This document shows, piece by piece, positions 1 to 10,200 of a DNA stretch of 64,000 bases; the stretch's first letter is position 1; each line of letters starts with the position of its first letter. The position numbers and the translations under genes are program-made. The stretch spans positions 868,001 through 932,000 of the forward strand of contig NZ_MRCI01000001.1 in NCBI RefSeq assembly GCF_001922575.1, in the 5' to 3' direction. Below the pieces are notes generated by a model. It made no database searches and was not told the origin of the DNA. It saw nothing but the letters and a program-made list of their open reading frames with translations. This DNA comes from Neptunomonas phycophila (lineage in GTDB: Bacteria; Pseudomonadota; Gammaproteobacteria; Pseudomonadales; Balneatricaceae).

Positions 1-24
1 TCGTTCAGTCATTGAGGGTTCATT

Positions 25-1464
25 GTGGATTTTTTACCTCTCTTCTTTAATCTTAAAGGTCGTCAGGCGCTATTAGTTGGTGGTGGCGATGTCGCTTTGC
101 GCAAAGCGCGTTTGCTAAAACGGGCTGGCGTGTCGTTAACGGTTGTTTCTCATGCGGTTGTTGATGAGCTAAGGCTTATGCTGCGTGACCCTGATGATCA
201 AATCATTATCGGTGAGTATCACCCGTCATTGCTTGATAGTAAGTGTTTGGTAATAGCTGCAACCGATGATAACGCGCTGCATGAGCGGATTCATTTTGAT
301 GCACTCGATAAGAATGTCCCCGTTAACGTTGTGGATACGCCTGCGTTATGCACGTTCATATTCCCCGCTATTGTGGACCGTTCCCCTATCGTTATTGGTA
401 TTACTTCTGGCGGCGAATCACCTGTATTGGCAAGGCTGCTTCGGGCGCGTTTAGAAACGCTAATCCCTTCAGGGTACAGTCGCTTGGGTGGTTTGGCTGC
501 CCGATTTAGAAGCCAAGTGAAGGCACGCTTTACATCGTTGAATGATCGTCGTCGCTTCTGGGAAAATGTGTTAGAAGGTCAGATCGCGGAAAAGGTGTTT
601 TCTGGGCGCAATGAAGAGGCGGAAGCACAGCTGAAAACGGCTATAGAGCAAGGCGATACGGGGCATAGAAGTGGAGAGGTCTACCTGGTAGGGGCTGGTC
701 CCGGTGATCCTGAGTTGCTTACGTTTAAAGCGTTGCGCTTGATGCAGCAAGCAGATGTCGTCTTTTATGACAACCTTGTGTCCAAAGAAGTGTTGGATCT
801 TTGTCGTCGTGACGCAGACTTGGTGTATGTTGGTAAGCGTCGAGATAACCATGCTGTCCCACAGGAAGGTATTAATCAGCTGTTGGTTGAGCATGCTAAA
901 AAAGGAAAACGTGTTGTTCGCCTGAAAGGTGGAGACCCTTTTATTTTTGGTCGTGGTGGCGAAGAGCTGGAAGAGTTGAAAGCACATGGTATCCCTTTTC
1001 AGGTGGTGCCGGGCATTACCGCTGCAAGTGCTTGCTCCACGTATGCTGGTATTCCGTTAACGCACCGAGGCTACGCGCAGTCAGTTAAATTTGTAACCGG
1101 TCAGCTTAAGAATCGCCAGCAGGCCTTAGAGTATGCGGAGCTAGTGCACCCTAATCAAACGGTGGTGTTTTATATGGGGCTCCATACCTTGCCTGTTTTG
1201 GTTCAAGGTTTGCTGGATCATGGTAAGCCGTCTGCCACGCCGATTGCTATTGTGTCTAAAGGGACGGCGGCCGATCAGCGTGTATTGACGGGAACCCTAG
1301 AAGATATCGTTGATAAACAGGCCGATGCGAAGCTAGAGGCACCTGCCCTGATCATCGTGGGTAAAGTGGTTGATCTTCACGAGCAGCTTGCGTGGTTTGG
1401 CCAGCAAGAGCAGGGTAATGTGACCCATGCTTTAGGAATGTTGAAAACGACCGCCGAAAAGTAG
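25..1464 (+). CDS. cysG: Siroheme synthase CysG (trifunctional)
   Basis: This 479-residue protein has the full-length trifunctional CysG layout. The N-terminal third is a precorrin-2 dehydrogenase/ferrochelatase with a Rossmann glycine motif GGGDVA near residue 19. The C-terminal part (about 215-460) is a uroporphyrinogen-III C-methyltransferase with VYLVGAGPGDPELLT, RLKGGDPFIFGRGGEE and VVPGITAASA. By family knowledge it makes siroheme from uroporphyrinogen III in the cytoplasm, for sulfite or nitrite reductases. The start is GTG, giving MDFLPLFFNLKGR, the usual CysG beginning. Only 24 bases precede it, so any partner gene upstream is out of view. An imperfect hairpin follows the stop. Confidence 0.96.
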   Translation: MDFLPLFFNLKGRQALLVGGGDVALRKARLLKRAGVSLTVVSHAVVDELRLMLRDPDDQIIIGEYHPSLLDSKCLVIAATDDNALHERIHFDALDKNVPVNVVDTPALCTFIFPAIVDRSPIVIGITSGGESPVLARLLRARLETLIPSGYSRLGGLAARFRSQVKARFTSLNDRRRFWENVLEGQIAEKVFSGRNEEAEAQLKTAIEQGDTGHRSGEVYLVGAGPGDPELLTFKALRLMQQADVVFYDNLVSKEVLDLCRRDADLVYVGKRRDNHAVPQEGINQLLVEHAKKGKRVVRLKGGDPFIFGRGGEELEELKAHGIPFQVVPGITAASACSTYAGIPLTHRGYAQSVKFVTGQLKNRQQALEYAELVHPNQTVVFYMGLHTLPVLVQGLLDHGKPSATPIAIVSKGTAADQRVLTGTLEDIVDKQADAKLEAPALIIVGKVVDLHEQLAWFGQQEQGNVTHALGMLKTTAEK

Positions 1465-1479
1465 CGTAAAGGTGGGCGG

Positions 1480-1510
1480 CACTCAGGTGGTGGCACGCAT
1501 CACTTGAGTG
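1480..1510. terminator. Hairpin between convergent cysG and small gene
   Basis: CACTCAGGTG and CACTTGAGTG form a 10-bp stem with one G-T pair around an 11-base loop. It lies just after the cysG stop and overlaps the last codons of the convergent downstream gene. A short T run follows. It probably serves as a terminator, but it is not a strong intrinsic one. Confidence 0.4.
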
Positions 1511-1901
1511 TTTGTAGCATGCTATTGGCCAAGGTTTGCATACGTTGTAAGCCGATATCCGCTTTTTCTAAAAAATCTTGGTCGGCTTGGGTTGGGTTGT
1601 ACCAAAATGTGCCTGAAACATGACAGCGCTTAGCTAGTTTGTGAATGCCTAAGTCTTCAAGAGTGTACCCTAGTTGGGTCCATCGCTCCGTTAATTGAGC
1701 CTCAGTTTGATGGCTCCTTATGCCCGCGTTATTAATGTGCTGAACATAGACTGAAGTAGCCCTTGCTGCTAAAACAACTTCTCGTAAAGCAGAGATAGAC
1801 TCCAGTTTGCGCTTATTATTGGCTCTATTTAGATTGGTAAGCCATTGAGTAGCGTGTTTGATTAGCTGCCATAGCGGGATCCCTGTTTCCAATGCGGGCA
1901 T
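1500..1901 (-). CDS. Hypothetical 133-residue protein
   Basis: I do not recognise this protein. It is 133 residues, predicted soluble and largely helical, starts MPALETGIPLWQL, and has no signal peptide, membrane segment or cysteine cluster. It is rich in Arg, Asn and Gln, and the C-terminal half includes a FWYNPTQADQDF stretch. It is convergent with cysG, and its start is about 300 bases from the divergent T6SS operon. The frame is long and has normal-looking codon use, so it is probably real. A DNA- or RNA-associated role cannot be argued from sequence alone. Confidence 0.6.
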   Translation of the reverse strand: MPALETGIPLWQLIKHATQWLTNLNRANNKRKLESISALREVVLAARATSVYVQHINNAGIRSHQTEAQLTERWTQLGYTLEDLGIHKLAKRCHVSGTFWYNPTQADQDFLEKADIGLQRMQTLANSMLQTLK

Positions 1902-2198
1902 GTGCTGTCCTTATAACCGGCTTTGTTGATATAGAGATGACGATTAGATCGTTTTTTTAGCCTGAACCTTTCGAACTGAACGCTATCACAGATACAGCCA
2001 ATTTATTAGTACGCTCGTTACTATTTCAAATGGCTTATGCGAGAATGCTCACACTCAGATAGTGGGGAATCCAGTGTAGCTTTTTTTGTTATCTATAGCA
2101 GACAAAGCTTATCTATTTGCTTTAAATTTATAGCTGGTTGTTCTACTATTGTCGGCCATCAGATGATGGATGTTTTACTGACACAGGATGTTGTTTAA
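1902..2198. promoter_or_regulatory. Divergent intergenic region upstream of the T6SS operon
   Basis: These 297 bases separate a leftward gene from tagH, the first T6SS gene, and must carry the main T6SS promoter. The region is AT-rich. I found no convincing -24/-12 (sigma-54) element and no -35/-10 pair with standard spacing. A short inverted repeat CCATCA-GA-TGATGG lies at 2156-2169, about 30 bases before the tagH start, and could be an operator. Confidence 0.4.
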
Positions 2199-4097
2199 AT
2201 GGACTTAAGACTCACAGTTACCAGTGGGCAGCGCCAGTTACTTGGTGATGTCTATCAAGTTGATGTTAATTCAGACATTTTTTCTATTGGAAGGTCTGCG
2301 GACAATACGTGGGTTCTACCCGATGCTCGCCTTCATATCTCCAGCAAGCACTGTGTTATTCATAAAAAAAATGACGAGTACCATCTAACCGACATCAGTA
2401 CGAATGGTGTTTTCGTTAATGATGACGAAGATCCTGTAGGACGTGGTCGGACGGTTATTCTAAAAAATGCCGATATGTTGACGATCGGCGAGTTTAAAAT
2501 CAGAGTGGACTTGCGTTCGCCCTTTGATGGTGCTGCTTCTCAAACCGACATAGAGGAGCTGCTAACACCTAACGATACTAGTGAGACGACACCTGAGTTC
2601 TCTGAAATTATGGATCAGGTGGCAGTCCAAGGTGAGCGAGAGATCGCTATTAGCGAAATTGATGAACTACTCGCTCCTAAAAGTAACCAGTTGTCTTCTG
2701 AAACACCAAGTGTCAGTGAGTTAATGGCCCCGGTTTCTCCCGAGCGGGAGCAGTTCAAGCCACCAGAAGCCAAACAGCCTTCAGTGCGACCTCAAACTGC
2801 TAACCGTGATGCGTTGTTAAATGATGCGCCACAGGCCGATACCGACAAAGAGCCTGCTCCATCTATTCCTGATAACTGGTTGGATTTGTTAGGTCAGCCG
2901 CCTGCTAGCGATAGAGCGCCTGTTGAGCCGGTAGAAAAACCAGCGGTAAGTACTTCAAGCCCTGCACCTGCTAAGTTGGCAGTGGATGTGCCTGCACCTT
3001 CTGTTGATGAGGAGTTTGAAGGGTTGATCAATGCTGCTTCTACTTCTACTTCTACTTCTACTTCTACTTCTACTTCTACTTCTACTTCCACGCCACGCAA
3101 GCCGTCAACAGAAAAAGCGTCCTTAAGTACTCCTGTTGAAAGCGCAGAGCCACCCGCTACTAAACAGGCTGTTGTTGATGCGGTTGAGCCTGCAGCTGAT
3201 TCAATTATTGATGCTGCATTAGCTTTGTTAAATGAAAAGCCTGCAGCGCCTCCTAAACCAGATCCAGCGCCAGTGCTTGATAAAGAGCAGCAAGACGCCG
3301 AAAACGAGTTGGCTGCGCTGCTGAATAAAGAACCAAAAAATGCGCCGGTTAAATCGACCTTCGAGGAGAAGGATGGCTCCGCATTTGCGGTTCGCCCTGA
3401 GCCTGAGGTGACGCTTGCACAAACTCAATTTGAGACAGTGACTCATCATCAGGCGCCACTCCATGAGCCGCTAGAGACAAATAAGACACCTTCGACGGGT
3501 GAGGTAGGTCAATCGGATCTCTTTGACGAGTTTTTAGAAGCGGCGGGTATCCCTGTTGCTTTGCTGGAAGGCAAAGATAAATCACAGCTTGCTCAAGAAA
3601 TGGGCGCTATGATTAAGAACTATTCTCAGGGAGTAGTAGAGACCTTAGCGACGCGTAGTTTGGTTAAAAGTGAATTTCGTCTGCAGCAAACTATGATTCG
3701 CCCAGTAGATAATAACCCTCTGAAATTTTCGCCATCGGGAACAGAAGCATTAAAAATTATGATGCTAGCTGATTCGGCTGCTTACATGTCAGCGCCACGA
3801 GCGGTAGATGAGGGCTTTAAAGATATTCAGGCACACCAGTTGGCGATGATGTCCGGTATTCAAGCCGCTTTTGCTCACTTGTTAGAGCGCTTTAATCCGG
3901 AAGATTTGCAACGTAAATTTGATCGTCGCCCGCGTCATCAAAAGGGTATTTTGGGGCGGCAGCGCGTGGATTATTGGCTTGAGTATGTCGATTTTTATGA
4001 TGATATCTGCGCCATGATGGAAGATCAATTTCAAGACCTGTTTTCCGCCGAGTTTGGTAAAGCTTATGAAGATCAGTTAAGGAGTTTGGATAAATGA
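2199..4097 (+). CDS. tagH: T6SS FHA-domain protein TagH (Fha)
   Basis: The N-terminal ~100 residues are a forkhead-associated (FHA) phosphothreonine-binding domain, with FSIGRSADNTW near residue 28, SSKHC near 52 and STNGVFVN near 68. A long Pro/Ala/Glu/Ser-rich linker (about 110-420) follows. It includes a Ser-Thr dipeptide run encoded by a hexanucleotide microsatellite at 3039-3086. The last ~190 residues match the conserved C-terminal domain of T6SS Fha/TagH proteins, with RPVDNNPLKFSPSG and AFAHLLERFNPEDL. In Pseudomonas H1-T6SS, Fha phosphorylated by PpkA promotes assembly. PpkA and PppA homologues lie in this same operon, so the same switch is inferred. The gene overlaps tssJ by 4 bases. 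Confidence 0.92.
   Translation: MDLRLTVTSGQRQLLGDVYQVDVNSDIFSIGRSADNTWVLPDARLHISSKHCVIHKKNDEYHLTDISTNGVFVNDDEDPVGRGRTVILKNADMLTIGEFKIRVDLRSPFDGAASQTDIEELLTPNDTSETTPEFSEIMDQVAVQGEREIAISEIDELLAPKSNQLSSETPSVSELMAPVSPEREQFKPPEAKQPSVRPQTANRDALLNDAPQADTDKEPAPSIPDNWLDLLGQPPASDRAPVEPVEKPAVSTSSPAPAKLAVDVPAPSVDEEFEGLINAASTSTSTSTSTSTSTSTSTPRKPSTEKASLSTPVESAEPPATKQAVVDAVEPAADSIIDAALALLNEKPAAPPKPDPAPVLDKEQQDAENELAALLNKEPKNAPVKSTFEEKDGSAFAVRPEPEVTLAQTQFETVTHHQAPLHEPLETNKTPSTGEVGQSDLFDEFLEAAGIPVALLEGKDKSQLAQEMGAMIKNYSQGVVETLATRSLVKSEFRLQQTMIRPVDNNPLKFSPSGTEALKIMMLADSAAYMSAPRAVDEGFKDIQAHQLAMMSGIQAAFAHLLERFNPEDLQRKFDRRPRHQKGILGRQRVDYWLEYVDFYDDICAMMEDQFQDLFSAEFGKAYEDQLRSLDK
3039..3086 (+). repeat. Hexanucleotide microsatellite (TCTACT)8 inside tagH
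   Basis: Eight perfect tandem copies of TCTACT are followed by a degenerate copy, TCCACG. In frame they encode alternating Ser-Thr in the linker between the FHA domain and the C-terminal domain. Because the unit is 6 bases, copy-number slippage changes linker length by two residues without breaking the frame. Confidence 0.95.
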
Positions 4098-4603
4098 TGG
4101 TACTACGGCATGTTGCTAGTCTGATTCTATGTGTCGCTTTATTATCAGGGTGCTCATCCATGAACCCTTTTTCTGAAGACGAAGAAACTAATATCAAGCT
4201 CGAAATGGTTATAGAAGCCGCGCATGATGTTAACCCTGATAGTAACGGTGTGCCTTCACCAATAGAGATCCGTTTGTATCAGTTGAATTCATTGTCGGAG
4301 TTTGATCAGGCTGATTTTTTCACGCTTTATAATGAAGAGCCTTTACAGTCGACATTATTAGATACGCGCATTTTCTTGATGAGCCCTAGCCAATTAGAAG
4401 AGCTTAAAACTGACCTTAAGCCTGACGCGCAATATATAGCGATCATTGCGGCTTATCAGGATATTGATAATGCAGTCTGGAAAGATGTGATCCAGGTACG
4501 TGACTCGCGCGGCTTTTTGAAAAGAATGATTAGTTCGCAAAAGGTAATGACATTGCGGGCTTTAGCGTTGACAAGCCGCATACTGCTGACCGATCAGGAG
4601 TAA
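4094..4603 (+). CDS. tssJ: T6SS outer-membrane lipoprotein TssJ
   Basis: The protein is 169 residues with a lipoprotein signal ending in the lipobox LLSGC (Cys20), then a beta-rich domain typical of TssJ (SciN/VasD): PIEIRLYQLNSLSEFDQADFF and AQYIAIIAAYQDIDNAVWKD. In known systems TssJ sits in the inner leaflet of the outer membrane and holds the periplasmic end of TssM. The gene starts inside the tagH stop (ATGA overlap) and ends 4 bases before tssK, so translation is probably coupled. A second ATG lies immediately after the first, so the start could be one codon later. Confidence 0.95.
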   Translation: MMVLRHVASLILCVALLSGCSSMNPFSEDEETNIKLEMVIEAAHDVNPDSNGVPSPIEIRLYQLNSLSEFDQADFFTLYNEEPLQSTLLDTRIFLMSPSQLEELKTDLKPDAQYIAIIAAYQDIDNAVWKDVIQVRDSRGFLKRMISSQKVMTLRALALTSRILLTDQE

Positions 4604-4607
4604 GGCA

Positions 4608-5933
4608 ATGAGTTGGCATAAAAAGGTCGCATGGCTTGAGGGGATGTTTATACGCCCTCAGCATTTTCAGCAGCAGGATCGCTATGTTGAAGGAATGGTC
4701 TCATCGCTCAATGCTCAATTAACCAGCTATGGTTGGGGAATATCAGAGCTTGATATTGATGAGTCGGCTTTACGGTTGGGTAATATAGTCATAAGGCGTT
4801 GCCGCGCTATTTTACCTGACGGTACTCCTATTAATGTACCAGCAGAGGATGATGTCCCCGAACCCATATCGCTCAGTGTTGAGGATGAGGGGGGATTGAT
4901 TTATCTAGGGTTGCCGTTATGGCGAGCCGGCGCAAAAGAGATGGATAGACAAGCAGCACCTGATGCCAATGCACGCTTTCGTATTGATAATATCGAAGTT
5001 TCTGACGTCGTCATGGGTAGTCGGAGCTTGGCTGATGTGGAGGTTGCAGGGAAAAAATTATCCGTGCTATCGCAGCAGCAGTATCATCAGCAATATTCGG
5101 CAATACCTATCGCGCGAGTTAAGCTGATTAAAAATCGTTCGGTGATTCTGGACGAAGGGTTTATTCCGCCAGCGCTTGATTTCCTTGCGGTAGAAGGGCT
5201 TGGCCGTAGTTTGAAAGAAATCCATGGCTTGACCCATATGCGAAGCGAAGCATTAGCTGAACGTATTAAGTCAACGTCCGGTGGTGGCTCTGCCGAAATG
5301 GCCGACTTTCTACTACTTCAATTGTTAAATCGATACGAGCCAGTGTTGGCGCATTATCTAGTCAGTGATCAACTACATCCGCAAACTGTTTATCAAACAT
5401 TAATTCAGTTCGCAGGTGAGTTGGCTACATTTACACATCCCGATAAAAAAGTAGCTGAGATGCCGGTTTATCAGCATCTAGATTTAGAAGCTACCTTTAC
5501 GGCACTAGAGCAACTATTACAGCAGCCACTCAGTACAATGCTGGATCAGAGCGCGGTTCGAATCGAGCTGAGCGAAAAAGGCTTTGGGATTAGAGTAGGG
5601 TTTATTCCTGAAACAGAAATAGCGGCGACTAATTTTGTGCTGTCGGTTAGAGCGGATATGCCTCGTGAAGATTTACGTCGCTTGTTTCCGGTGCAGGCTA
5701 AAGTGGGGCCAATTGAGCAGATTAATAACTTAGTTAACAGACAGTTGCCAGGCGTAAGAATTGAGCCTCTACCTGTTGCTCCAAGGCAAGTTCCCTATTA
5801 TTCGGGTGCTGTCTATTTTGAGTTGGATACGCAAGGGCAATGGTGGAATGTGATACATGCCTCTAAAGGATTGGCGTTGCATATTGGTAATCAATTTCCC
5901 GGTGTTAAATTAGAGTTATGGGCTATTAAATAG
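4608..5933 (+). CDS. tssK: T6SS baseplate protein TssK
   Basis: This 441-residue protein matches the TssK (ImpJ/VasE) family. It opens with KVAWLEGMFIRPQHFQQQDRYVE, the hallmark N terminus, and ends in the family-like region ALHIGNQFPGVKLELWAIK. In other systems TssK trimers link the TssEFG-VgrG baseplate to the TssL/TssM membrane complex in the cytoplasm. Length and start are as usual for the family. A GGAG-type ribosome site lies within the end of tssJ. It sits in the tagH-tssJKLM block. Confidence 0.97.
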   Translation: MSWHKKVAWLEGMFIRPQHFQQQDRYVEGMVSSLNAQLTSYGWGISELDIDESALRLGNIVIRRCRAILPDGTPINVPAEDDVPEPISLSVEDEGGLIYLGLPLWRAGAKEMDRQAAPDANARFRIDNIEVSDVVMGSRSLADVEVAGKKLSVLSQQQYHQQYSAIPIARVKLIKNRSVILDEGFIPPALDFLAVEGLGRSLKEIHGLTHMRSEALAERIKSTSGGGSAEMADFLLLQLLNRYEPVLAHYLVSDQLHPQTVYQTLIQFAGELATFTHPDKKVAEMPVYQHLDLEATFTALEQLLQQPLSTMLDQSAVRIELSEKGFGIRVGFIPETEIAATNFVLSVRADMPREDLRRLFPVQAKVGPIEQINNLVNRQLPGVRIEPLPVAPRQVPYYSGAVYFELDTQGQWWNVIHASKGLALHIGNQFPGVKLELWAIK

Positions 5934-5965
5934 CGCCTTACTAGCAAACATGGATGTAATGAAAA

Positions 5966-7288
5966 ATGGATTTTAAAGGTGATCGCACGGTTATAATCCC
6001 GACGCCGGGAGGAAGACCAGCAACAGCAGATGTAGCACCTGCCCAAACGTTTAGCGATAGTGGTAATTGGAGCACCTTGTTTGATGATGCTGATAAGTTC
6101 ATCAGTTCAGGGTTTAATCGCTTAGAAAATGCAGCGTTCAAGCTGCTTTCACTGATTCCCACAATTAAAAAGTCTCATTCCAACCCAAGTGCGGGGTTGT
6201 TGCGTCAGCAAATGGTCGAGGAAATCGAGCAATACGAAGCCGTTGCGCGCAAGTCGGGCATTGATTCTCGGACGGTTATGATAGGACGTTATATCCTCTG
6301 TTCTGTGCTAGATGAAGTTGTGCTCAATACCCCTTGGGGTGGACAAAGTGATTGGCAAACGCGCAGTTTACTCAGCCATTTTCATAAAGAAACGTGGGGC
6401 GGCGAAAACTTTTTCGTAATGCTCGAAAACCTTGAAAAAGATCCTTCAACCAATATCGATTTGTTGGAGTTGATGTATGTATGCCTAACACTCGGTTTTG
6501 AAGGTCGTTATGCTGTCGAAGCTGATAGGGTGGGGCGTTTGGCTGAGGTGCGGGCACGTTTATATCGCACGATACGTACACAGCGTGGGGAGCCTGCACG
6601 ACAGTTATCGCCGCATTGGCAGGGCGTAACCGTTGCAAACCGCAATTTGCGTCGCTTTATGCCGTTATGGGTTTTTGCTTCCGTATTAGCAGGGGCTCTA
6701 TCAATCATATTTTTCTATTTATTATATCAACTTAACCAAATATCAAACCCTCCTTACCAAGCATTAGCAACACTGGGTAGTGAGGCTGAAACATCTTTTG
6801 ACCGCCCTAAAGTGGTTGATTTGTCGGCACTGCAAAAATTACGGATCTTCCTGAAACCAGAAATTGATCAAAACTTGCTCGCAGTAGAAGAGCGCGATGG
6901 TCAGGTACGAATCATTATTCAGGGTGACCGCCTCTTCCAGTCGGGACAGGCCGCTATCAATGGCGATTATAAGCCTTTATTGCGCCGTGTCTCCTTGGCG
7001 CTTTATGAGGTGAATGGCAAGGTTTTGGTTGAAGGACACTCTGACAGTCAGCCTATCAACACGCTTAAATTCCCATCTAACTGGCATTTATCGTTAGCCC
7101 GTGCAGAAGAAGTCACAAAGTTGTTAGCGAATAACACACAAGAATTTGAGCGTTATGATGCAGAGGGCAAGGCGGACACTAGCCCTATCGCCGATAATTC
7201 AACCGCACAAGGACGTTCCAAGAACAGACGTGTAGAGATTGTATTGTTATCAAATGTTGTTTGGCGCACGAATGGAGGGAACGAATAA
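5966..7288 (+). CDS. tssL: T6SS inner-membrane protein TssL with OmpA-like domain
   Basis: The protein is 440 residues. Residues ~70-220 are the DotU/IcmH cytoplasmic domain (LLRQQMVEEIEQYE, CSVLDEVVLNTPWGGQSDW). One membrane segment follows near 230-255 (FASVLAGALSIIFFYLLYQL). Residues ~300-435 form a periplasmic OmpA-like peptidoglycan-binding domain (VLVEGHSDSQP, LSLARAEEV, GRSKNRRVEIVL). It is therefore the extended or evolved TssL type, able to anchor the membrane complex to the cell wall without a separate TagL. Its stop overlaps the tssM start by one base (TAATG). Confidence 0.96.
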   Translation: MDFKGDRTVIIPTPGGRPATADVAPAQTFSDSGNWSTLFDDADKFISSGFNRLENAAFKLLSLIPTIKKSHSNPSAGLLRQQMVEEIEQYEAVARKSGIDSRTVMIGRYILCSVLDEVVLNTPWGGQSDWQTRSLLSHFHKETWGGENFFVMLENLEKDPSTNIDLLELMYVCLTLGFEGRYAVEADRVGRLAEVRARLYRTIRTQRGEPARQLSPHWQGVTVANRNLRRFMPLWVFASVLAGALSIIFFYLLYQLNQISNPPYQALATLGSEAETSFDRPKVVDLSALQKLRIFLKPEIDQNLLAVEERDGQVRIIIQGDRLFQSGQAAINGDYKPLLRRVSLALYEVNGKVLVEGHSDSQPINTLKFPSNWHLSLARAEEVTKLLANNTQEFERYDAEGKADTSPIADNSTAQGRSKNRRVEIVLLSNVVWRTNGGNE

Positions 7289-10200
7289 TGCGTCTGCTAA
7301 CGTCTATCGCAGGGAAGTTGAAAACGGTTTTGGGATTTGCAGCCCTTATAATTATTGCCGTATTGATTTGGTTTGTATTACCGGCAGTAACGATGGGAGG
7401 TTCGGACCCCTTTGGCTCGGCCATGACTCGGGGCATGATGATTGGCAGCATGTTTGCTATGGCACTGGTGTATAAATTACGTACACATTTGATGGCCAAA
7501 AAGAAAAATGAACAGCTTGCCACCGAAATGTCGGCAACGGATAAAACGCCAAAAGAAGAGCTAGGTAAGCAAGAGGTCTCTGAATTAGGTCACAAATTTG
7601 AGGAGGCTTTGAGCCTGCTTAAAAAAGTAAAAACAAAAGAAGGCGGCAAAGGGAATTACCTTTATGTGCTGCCATGGTATGTCATTATCGGTCCATCCGG
7701 TTCAGGTAAAACAACGGCCTTACTTAATTCCGACTTACATTTTCCGCTCATGGACTCAGTGGGGGCGTCTGTTAAAGGCGTAGGTGGTACACGTAACTGC
7801 GATTGGTGGTTTACAGATGAGTCTGTGCTGCTCGATACGGCGGGCCGTTATACCACGCAAAATAATCAAAATGAGTTAGATGAAGTTGAGTGGAAAGGCT
7901 TTTTAGGCTTGCTTAAAAAGTTTCGTAGTCGTAAACCTATTAACGGGCTGATTATTACGTTCCCAGTCGATAGCTTGCTCAAAATGCAAGAGTCGGACTT
8001 AATCACTCATGCCAAGTTTATTAAGCAGCGTATACAAGAGTTCCAAGAGACATTTCAGATACGTTTTCCGGTTTATATTACGATTACTAAGTTTGATTTG
8101 TTGCCCGGCTTTACTGAGTATTTTGATGACTTAGGCCGCGAAGAGCGAGAGCAAGTCTGGGGCTTTACTTATCCTTATGATGACGATAGTGAAGAGCAAG
8201 ATGTTGTCCCGCAGTTTTTAATGGAGTTTCGCACTCTACAAGAACGCGTTCAGTCACGTGAAGCTGATCGTTTGCAAATGGAATCTGATATTAACCGTCG
8301 GGATTTGATCTACGTTTTCCCGCGTACTCTAGGTTTGCTGCAAGATCCAATAGCCACATTTTTACAGGAAATCTTCAAACCTACGCGCTTCGAGACGCAA
8401 CCGTTGTTACGAGGTGTTTACTTCACCAGCGGCACGCAAGATGGTACGACCTTGGATCGTGTTGTTAATGCACTTGGTTCGCGATTTGGGTTGCGTACAG
8501 ATGGCTCGACACAGCGATCAGGTAAAGGGAAGGGGTATTTCTTACATAACCTGTTCACTAAAGTTATTTTTCGCGAGTCCGGTTTAGCAGGTATCAATAT
8601 TAAGCACGAACGTCGTCTGTTTGTGCTGCACTCATTGGCTTACGGTCTTGTTTTTTCGGCAGCGGTAGCACTTTCGGGATTATGGATATACAGCTACCTA
8701 GAGAATAAGTCACTAGTTGATGAGGTGCAGGCTAAAACAGTCGAAGCAGAAGCGGTTATTGCAGATATTAGCCGTTATGAGAAAGATGTTTTGGTACCGG
8801 TGGATGCACTTAATACAGTGCGTGCGTTGCCGACAGGCTACGATGACATCCAAGAAGGAGGCAAAAGCTGGCGCCATTTCGGTTTATATCAAGGCGATAA
8901 GTTAGGTCAAGAAGCCAGCGATGCTTATGGTCGTTTATTGTATAAAACTTTCTTGCCGCGTTTGTTGGTGCAAATAGAATCGGCCTTATATGAAAAGCGT
9001 AATGATGCAGAGTACCTTTACGACACCTTACGCGTTTATTTGATGCTCAGTGACCCTGCGCATTTGGAGCCAGCGTCAGTGAAAAGTTGGGTGCTGGACG
9101 ATTGGAAGCGTGTGCTTCCTCGTGATATTCGTAAAAATGAATACGAAAACTTACAAGCACATCTTGATGCTTTATTAGAATACTTACCCAAAGAAACGCC
9201 TTTGCAGCCCAACGATGAGTTGGTCGCTAGTGTTCGAACTTTGTTGAGCACTTTACCCCCAGCCCGTCGTTTCTACTTCCGCTTAAAAGAAGAAGGGATG
9301 TTAAACAAAGAGTTATCACCTTATCGTATGGTTGATGCTATTGGCAGCGAAGCGGCGTACTTGTTCCAGTTTAAAAATGGACAGCCTATCACCAGCGAAA
9401 TTGACGGGTTCTTTACAAAAGCAGGCTACCAGCATTACTTCATTGTTGATCGTGATGAAATGATTGAACGTTACCTGACCGATGAATGGGTCATGGGTGA
9501 TGAGTACGGACTGGAGTCTGTTGGTTTGAATGGTGAGCTATTGCAAACTCAGGTTGAGTCTATGTATTTGGATGATTACTTGAGTACTTGGAAAAGCTAC
9601 TTGGAGTCTTTAGATTTTGCGCCTATGACAAATCCGCGTGAAACACTGGCCATTCTTAAAGAGCTATCACGGCCTAACTCTCCTATTATCCCTTTGCTTA
9701 AATCGATTAGCACTAACACTTCATCTGATGCGTTTTCGCTTTTGGGGGCGCTTGAGAATGTAGCAGGTGATACGGAAACACCAGCGCTTGATGAGAAAAT
9801 TGAAGAGCAAGTACAGGTGCGTTCGAACCCAGTAATCGAGTACTTTGCAGAGCTGAATAAGCTAACCGAAGGCGATGATGAGCACGCTCCGCCTATTGAA
9901 GAAACCATTAAAATGCTGGACGAGCTCTATGTCTATATGAGTGCTATTGATGGCGCAGCAAATACCGGAAAAGTGGCTTTCGAAAACGCTTCTGACCCGC
10001 TTGGGTCGGCGGCTGTCCTTCGTGAAATGGATGTAGAGGCTGCTCGACAACCTAAGCCTTTATCGACACTGCTCGATAAAATTTCGGATCGCGCTAAATT
10101 ACAAACAGCACAAGATGCTAAAGGGTATATGCAGCGTGAGTGGGATAACGAAGTGGCGCGTCATTGTACCAATATGTTGGCTAATCGTTACCCGTTTAAT

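Noticed and set aside
2156-2169. CCATCA-GA-TGATGG inverted repeat as a defined T6SS operator
   Set aside because: It is short and there is no second copy in front of hcp, so it is noted only within the intergenic entry.
2894-3100. Antisense frame with a (Glu-Val) repeat
   Set aside because: It is only the complement of the TCTACT microsatellite inside tagH.
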